64,000 bases of DNA from Hedera helix (Eukaryota > Streptophyta > Magnoliopsida > Apiales > Araliaceae), in the NCBI GenBank assembly GCA_947179155.2, contig OX359286.1, positions 36,733,408-36,797,407 of the forward strand. The letters run 5' to 3'. Positions 57,931 to 64,000 of the stretch are shown here, one piece after another (position 1 is the first letter of the stretch; the number at the start of each line of letters is the position of its first letter). A model generated the notes under the pieces. The model had not been told where the DNA came from and made no database searches. It saw only the letters and a program-made list of their open reading frames with translations. Made by a program: the position numbers and the translations under genes.

Positions 57931-60754
57931 CTCTTGATGAGTTTCTTTCCCAGTGGCTATTTTACAAGGTTTGAAGATGTGAATTGGCCTTTGACATAGG
58001 AGAAAAACCTACTTTCTATAGTTTCTAAGATGCGCCGTCCATAAATGCAGAAAATTACCCAAGCTCATATTTTTCAGCATTTCTTGCTATTCTTAACAAG
58101 CTATGACCATTGTCTAACCAGATGGAATCAAGTTGTGAATTTGGTTCATATTTAAATTTTATTATCTGTACTTTTACAAATAGACAATGGAATCACAATT
58201 TGTATCCACCTTCGAAGTTGTTGCAAAATTTAATCTTGATTCCTATGGTTTTCCTAACTCCATAATTGGATATATTCTTATATCTATAAACTAGCTTCGG
58301 AACTAGAAAGTAATGGGCACTGCTCCATACTTCTGAAGGCAGGCATATGCACAAAACTTTTGAAACTCGCCCAATCGGTTGAACCAGGAATCGGTCATTC
58401 GGTTCAATTTGGCCCGGTTGGACTAGTTCGGTCAAAATTTGAATTTAACAAGATAAGTTTAAGTTGATCTAGTGAATTGATTTTTAATTATTCGTTTAAT
58501 ACTAACCAATTGTAATACAAATTCATTACATTTTAGTTTATTAAAAACAAGATGTTTTAAAATTTTATTAATTATTAATAATATATATTTTTATATATTT
58601 ATGACGTCACAGGTTCAATAACGGTTGGTCGAATTTATTATATAATTTTTTCGATTCGATGATCGGTCGGATCTAAAAACATTTATCTTTAATTCTTTCA
58701 AGACAAATCATATTTTGAAGGACCTGATCGCAAATAAGCGATCAGGTCAAGCATGTGAGGTTGTATAGTCGAAACAATTCTCGGAGGGAGAGGGATTTCC
58801 TACGTTGACAATTGTTTAGTTACTAACAGCATGTGAGGTTGGATGGTCGAAACAGTTTTGCTGTAGCTTCAGGTAGATGGGAACATTACCCGTATTTGCA
58901 AAAGCAATGAGATGATAATAATATTTAACCAAAAAAATGAGATGATGATAAAGACTTGATCTAATTACTTTGGGAAATCCTCAACCATTTGTTTCAGCAT
59001 GCCCTCATCTATTAAACTAAAGTTTTCTTGAACAATACCTTGTACTTGTAACCTTGAGAATTCATGCATCTACACTATCAAAAGGCCAAGATGGTAAATG
59101 GTTTAAATGATTGTACAAATTCATTCACCTTATGTGATCTCTTTTTGATATTCCTGGGTAGAGGGATTCCATTTTAGGGAGGGATTGGGTTGCCTATTGG
59201 CACAGGATAACCACAATATTTGAGTTGGTCACTATAACACTAATTGACTACATCAGTACATCACTTTCAATTGGCCATACAGTAATAAATAACATTAACG
59301 TATTCAGACCCTCAACATTACCCATACGAAATATAACTCATTAGGCACCATCATAATTTTTTCCTAGACAGTCCGGACCCTTTTGGCAAACAACTGTCTA
59401 CTCAATTTCAAGAACTCGACTTCATTAGAGTAAATCTTAAATAATCAAGCATAAATTTGAGCAAAAAAAATATAAACATGGAACCTAATAGAATCAGGAT
59501 CCAGCTATAAGAAAACATAAATCCAAACACAAAATTATCCGGATTCGAAACAGTAACATAGATTAAACCTCTTGTACATTTCACAGCAAGCACTAAAGTG
59601 ACCCACACTATCTGTAAATAGGAGAAACACAGCAATAAATGGAACAAGAGATACATATCTTGCTGCAATTCATTTGAGGAACTGCTGGACATACTTGAAA
59701 GAAAATGAAGAATATATAAAAAAAAGGAGGGTATCCATTAGAGAGAATACTCAAGCATCACGGATTGAAAGAAATAAACTCCACAACAGGGGAAGTGCAT
59801 GAATTTATACCATAACATAAATCATGGAGTATTTTGCTTTAAGCAAAAAAAATAAAATGTTCCCACTTCCAACTTATGAACACAGGCATTCTTCCTATAA
59901 TAGTATAATTTAAATGAGGACCTATAGTTTAGCAACCAAACAAAAAGGATTAGGACTCATAACCACTACAAACCCTTGACATTTAATTCCTGTGCAGCCA
60001 AAGAATATCTCATTCTCCAAAACAGATGATTGGACATTTTGATATCTCAGTTAAACAAATGAAAATATTAGCTTCCCCTGTGAACAAAAGAAGTACTATT
60101 CCTTCTCCATGCAAATATCAACACCTAAATTCAAGATGAACTTGGAAGCTCAGAATCCTTATATTTCATAAAATCCTAAACACCTGTCTATTATGACACA
60201 TATTGTTTGATTACTTCTCTTACAGCAACAAAAATTCGAACATTTGATTTCCACCTAAGAATTTATCAAAACTAACAAAAAAGATGTCATAAATAATATT
60301 TATTGTGCATATGAATCAGGACAAAGCTAAAAAAACTGCCAAGTTGCCCTACCACTACTCAAATAACATTATACATAACAATAAAGCTCAATTCATGTAA
60401 ATAGAACAAGATTCTCTTTAAAATTTTAAAAATAGTTATCAAAATAAGATCTTTTTCTGTTCATCAAGTTCACTTGATTAAAATTCTCATTGTCTAAAAT
60501 AGTGAGAAATGTACAAGTGAACAAACCATGTGTGTGCGAGAAGCCTTAAAGTAAAGTAGTTAAAAATATATAAATGAACAAGTAAAACCCAATCATCATA
60601 CAAGAATTTACTTTAAATACAAAGAAATAGCCATAAAATTAAAACTTTTCTTGTTCCTCAAAATTAAACTTACAGAACCCTTTCAATTATCACTCAAAAT
60701 GAGTGAACTCATAAAAGGGCCTTCTTTTTATAGTCTCTTACAATTTACTTCCCG
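57931..60754. other. Intergenic, convergent 3' flanks
   Basis: AGM1 3'UTR lies to the left and the 3' flank of the minus-strand 103-aa gene to the right. A CCGGTT-type element is at 58362-58690. A short direct repeat (AGCATGTGAGGTTGTATAGT / AGCATGTGAGGTTGGATGGT, at about 58752 and 58829) follows. From 58900 to 60754 I see no repeat or gene; a 94-codon hydrophobic minus-strand frame at 59408-59692 has no family resemblance. Confidence 0.5.
58362..58690. mobile_element. CCGGTT-type inverted-repeat element, copy 2
   Basis: Has CCCAATCGGTTGAACCAG, TTGGCCCGGTTGGACTAG, TTTATGACGTCACAGGTTCA, ATAACGGTTGGTCG and GATGATCGGTCGGATCTAAA, matching the layout of 31998-32705 but about half as long. Same orientation as copy 1. 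Non-coding. Confidence 0.6.
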
Positions 60755-61066
60755 TCAAAAGACAACACGAAACTGAGGCGCGTCAGAGTCAGTCGCCGGC
60801 AATATCTCCCAGCGGCAGGGCTCGAGCTCGTCGGATACGGGGCAGTACCCAGCGAGAGTGACCTTATCGGCAGAAGCTGCCACTGACCCGAATTCGAACA
60901 CTGTAATATCTGGCGACAGGGCGGGTCGAGAGACCTCCACGGCACCGTTCATGCCCGGTACTTCGGGCTTTTCTGTCAGCGATTGGGGTTTCGGGTCCGT
61001 TTTCTGGCTTGGTTTAGAGCCGGATGGAGCTTCTTTGCTACCTTTCCACCAAGAGAGAATCCCCAT
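60755..61066 (-). CDS. Small conserved-looking plant protein of unknown function (103 aa)
   Basis: Single-exon frame, MGILSWWKGSKEAP to PQFRVVF. The first 40 residues are Ser/Lys/Pro-rich and look disordered; a short core follows (VPGMNGAVEV, VFEFGSVAASADKVTLAGYC, ELEPCRWEILPATDS). Two Cys are present (in GYCPVS and EPCRWE). No signal peptide, membrane segment or known catalytic motif; a Gly after Met would permit N-myristoylation (MGILSWWK), though this is only a suggestion. GC content is well above the neighbourhood, as expected for real coding DNA, and the second half reads like a conserved domain. I believe similar proteins occur across plants, but I cannot name the family. Divergent from the BUD13-like gene, about 1 kb away. 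Confidence 0.8.
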   Translation of the reverse strand: MGILSWWKGSKEAPSGSKPSQKTDPKPQSLTEKPEVPGMNGAVEVSRPALSPDITVFEFGSVAASADKVTLAGYCPVSDELEPCRWEILPATDSDAPQFRVVF

Positions 61067-61235
61067 GGCTGTGAAGATTACGTATAACAGTGAAGTCTAG
61101 GGTTTTAGGCTTTTAGCTGCTTTGGAAATACTGATAAATGTATTTAATGAAATGACAATGATAGCCCTCTGTGGATTTCTATTTATTTTCTCTTTTCAAC
61201 CACTGACACTACGTTTTTGAGCTTTTAGTGAAAAA

Positions 61236-61284
<49 letters not shown>

Positions 61285-62085
61285 AAAAAATAAAATTTAT
61301 GTGAACATGATAATTAAATATAAATATTTTATAATTTTATTTTTTTATATTTTTATCATTAATTAAAAATAAAATTATAAAATATTCTTGTCTAATTATC
61401 ATGTTCTCATAAAATAACTCTTATAAAAAATGTCAATTTTTATTATAAGCAAACACATTAATTTTTTATATATATGAACACCTAGATTACTTCAAAAAGT
61501 ATACTATTAATTAATTATCTATTTATTTATAATAATTTATGAATTTTGTCGTAATATCTATTGTTAACAAAAAATTACATATTTCTATCACAATATATTG
61601 AAGAATTCAACGAAAAATTTGTGTTGCCAAATTTAACTCACAAAATAATACTTTCATAAGCAAAACTAATGCTTTTATAAATTATACTAACAAATAATTT
61701 TAATTTATTAAAAATAAAATTGAGATTTTTTTTTTATTACTTATATTGAACTAATAATTATTAAACTTAACGAGACTTGTTTACCATGCGACTATTAATT
61801 TTTTTAAATATTTTTATAAATAATAGTGATAGATTTTAAAATAAAAATTTTAAAATTTATATGAATTACAAAAAATTTAACATTTTTTGAGTTGACATAT
61901 GATGACATTCAAGAAGCTCTTATGTGTTATGAACAAATTATTGTACAAAATAGATAAAAGTAATAAACATAAAATAATCCACGAACATAACCGAATTAGG
62001 TGAAGGAAACGGTGCACTTCATTTTGGAACCCCGACCTTTTTTTCCGTCTTCCTCCGCGGACTTTGATTCTCTCGTCTACATACG
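61067..62085. other. Shared upstream region of two divergent genes
   Basis: Contains the 5' flank of the 103-aa gene, a (TA)n run (61239-61279), an inverted pair TAAAATATTTATATTTAATTAT-like around 61295-61410, and AT-rich sequence. No coding region seen. Confidence 0.5.
61239..61279. repeat. (TA)n microsatellite
   Basis: About 20 TA units. Confidence 0.95.
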
Positions 62086-62095
62086 TATAAATATA
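62086..62095 (+). promoter_or_regulatory. TATA box of the BUD13-like transcription unit
   Basis: TATAAATATA followed about 30 bases later by a probable start (ATTCATCACAG). Downstream, 62120-62257 looks like a 5'UTR exon, with donor candidates at GC|GTAAGATT (about 62242) and TATAG|GTTCTA (about 62258). Confidence 0.5.
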
Positions 62096-63517
62096 CACCC
62101 TATTTTAATCATTCATCCTAATTATTCATCACAGCGTTTAATCGGAATTTCTATACAGTCTCTCTCCATTTTCGTTGGCTTACATACTGTAGTTAGAGCA
62201 ACGGTGTTAGGCAGCGAGGCTCGGATTGAACGGTTTCAGCGTAAGATTGCGAAACTATAGGTTCTAATTTTCTTGTTCTTATATTTTGTATACTTTTACA
62301 TGTGTTGATGATGATTATTTAAAGTTTTAAACTTTACCTATATCTGAGGATGATTTATGTTTTGTCAATGTAGTTTGTGATATGATTAACTTTCTGGTAT
62401 TTATTTTTTCGAAGTTTGAATTGTTTTAAAGAGTAAAACTAGATTGCACATGGGTTTATAAGAAAACGTTAGAAATTCGATGTTGATCTTTGAGTTTCGC
62501 TACTCTTTTTGGACTATCTATTGTAAGTCCAATCTTACTTGTAGCTCATATGAGTTGTAAATTGTAATTATGTACTTCATTGCGAATACCAATTTTGCAA
62601 TTTAATCCCACCCTTAATTTTGAATAATTTTAGCCTGTGATACTTTAGGGGACCTGGATTTTGAGATTGGGGATGGGTGAAGAATTCTATGGAGGATTTT
62701 TTAGGGAATGCAAAAAAGATACAGGACTTGTGTTCTATAGCAGTAAATTTGGAGCCTAGGTGGATGATGTCCCTTAAATTGAATCTATCAATTCTTTGAA
62801 TAGTAGCACCTCTTATTTTGATAGGGGAATTTCGAAAGAGAGAGATAGAACTTATTATAATTTATATTGACAGAGGCCCTTTGATTTGAATGACAAAAGC
62901 ATATTTTAATAACTTGATGAAGTGTTCTAATTGTGAGCAGATAATGATCGGCACTTAATTGATATAATTAGACAAGTTGTGATTCAATTTTACCAAGGGA
63001 GAGCAGGTGCAAGCATAAGTTTTAGTAGTGGAAAATTGTGGTCTTTTTCCTTTTTCCAGTTGTATTTATGGCTATACAATGTCTATGATTTAGTAAGTAG
63101 GGACATTTAGAAGAAGACTGCCTGTTTGAGTTGGATATTGACACTTTAAGAACACCATCAACTTGTGTCCAGTACTTTTACGTCTTCTTATTATCGTAAC
63201 ATAAGGGTAAAATTTTCAACATTAATGCACTCTTTTTCGCGATTATTTCTTTCCATTTGTAGAATATAAGCTACGATGAGTTGGGATTCCATTTTTATCA
63301 TTTTGAAAGAAGTGTCATATACATAGATTCCTATTCACTTAGAAAACCAGTTTTTTGTAGGTTCTTTATGGTACATGACGTCCTTTATATCAAATATGTG
63401 CATCTCGTAGATGCCTTGACATAAATATGGACGAAGGAATTTTCTTACATGCTTCTTGGAGAACATTTTAAGCTGGTCTAATAAGCCAATGTTTTTTGTT
63501 ATCACAGGTTTAAAGTG

Positions 63518-63729
63518 ATGGATCCTTCTGTTACTGGACGAGGTGCTGAACCTATTTATCGTGATAAAATAACAGGTCTGTCGGGGTCACTTAGGTAATT
63601 TGTTGTATTCGCCATTCTGTATATATTTATCTTAGTCTCAGTGTGGGTTGGTTTGTGCCAACCATAATAGGAGAACGCCTTTCAAAGGATCAGGTTCTGA
63701 AATTACAAAAGAAAGAAGAGAAGCCAAAG
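63518..63729 (+). CDS. BUD13-like C-terminal-region fragment (partial)
   Basis: BUD13 is part of the RES complex that aids pre-mRNA splicing. Exons: 63508-63575 (ATG at 63518) and 63671-63729, both with good GT-AG sites, joining in frame to MDPSVTGRGAEPIYRDKIT and GERLSKDQVLKLQKKEEKPK. In plant BUD13 as I remember it, this stretch (FK-x-MDPSxxGRGAEPxYRDK...) lies far into a protein of 500 or more residues. Here an ATG stands at its beginning and no N-terminal coding exon is visible between 62100 and 63507. The next exon (family motif WGKGLAQK) is not within 270 bases and would be beyond the window. It is either a truncated paralogue or pseudogene with a new promoter, or a gene with unrecognised small upstream exons. 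Confidence 0.6.
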
Positions 63730-64000
63730 GTACAAGAACCATTTATGGTCATACTTGAATGTTCAATATGTCTGATTTTTCTCCAGCAATCTTCTGTTTC
63801 TGCTTTCATAGTTAAATGTTTTAAAACATGAAGATGTGAAGTTCATAACTGTTGAAGACAAATTTGTGGTCTTTCCATAATTGTAGAAATCCTAAAGAGT
63901 ACAAGACATGCATGGTTGAACCAAGTCGAAAGAACTATTTAAATGCAGTTGAGAAAGTTGTTTCTCCGGGTTTAAGATTATGCATGATGGATTGTGCTAC

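Noticed and set aside
59408..59692. 94-codon hydrophobic frame on the minus strand that could be a membrane protein
   Set aside because: AT-rich, no family resemblance, and hydrophobic runs arise easily from T-rich reading of AT-rich DNA.
62000..62260. 86-codon frame as the N-terminus of the BUD13-like gene
   Set aside because: It starts upstream of the TATA box and has no BUD13 resemblance; the segment after about 62115 looks like a 5'UTR exon.

Overview
This is a piece of a flowering-plant nuclear chromosome, most likely a eudicot. The genes have many short exons with GT-AG introns, the intergenic DNA is very AT-rich with (TA)n tracts, there are many short inverted-repeat (MITE-like) elements, and every recognisable protein is a plant family. 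I cannot name the species. No rRNA, tRNA, CRISPR array or bacterial-type operon was seen.

Layout. (1) 122-2431, minus: 5' part of a type I inositol-polyphosphate 5-phosphatase, running off the left edge. (2) 8423-13204, minus: a complete six-exon tetraspanin-like TOM2A homologue (280 aa). (3) 16023-28950, minus: a complete eleven-exon APRR2-type pseudo-response regulator with a GARP DNA-binding domain (541 aa). Its first intron is about 8 kb and holds a decayed Ty1/copia element, a long inverted repeat and a long-TIR MITE. Two upstream ORFs precede its start codon. (4) About 30-45 kb: gene-free, AT-rich DNA with a SINE with perfect target-site duplications, a TRIM-like mini-LTR element, several MITEs, and a tandem duplication in which one copy carries a MITE and the other keeps the empty site. 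(5) 45052-49030, minus: a decayed PMT14-like putative methyltransferase gene with nonsense codons, frameshifts, deletions and LTR-like insertions. (6) 53661-57930, plus: phosphoacetylglucosamine mutase (AGM1/DRT101 type), complete at 556 aa, except that the donor of exon 5 looks one base short. (7) 60755-61066, minus: a 103-aa protein of a type I cannot name. (8) From about 62.1 kb, plus: a promoter, probable 5'UTR exon and two small exons encoding a BUD13-like stretch, running off the right edge.

The genes do not form a pathway; they are independent plant housekeeping and regulatory genes. From memory, 5-phosphatase, APRR2 and PMT14 are adjacent in Arabidopsis (At4g18010, At4g18020, At4g18030), so the order here looks like an ancestral block with TOM2A placed inside it and the PMT14 member decayed. 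I found no convincing new multi-gene system. The most interesting points are the defective AGM1 splice donor, the PMT pseudogene, the copia insertion only about 22 bp from an APRR2 splice acceptor, the long hairpin in the same intron, the uORF overlapping the APRR2 start, and the N-terminally truncated BUD13-like gene.
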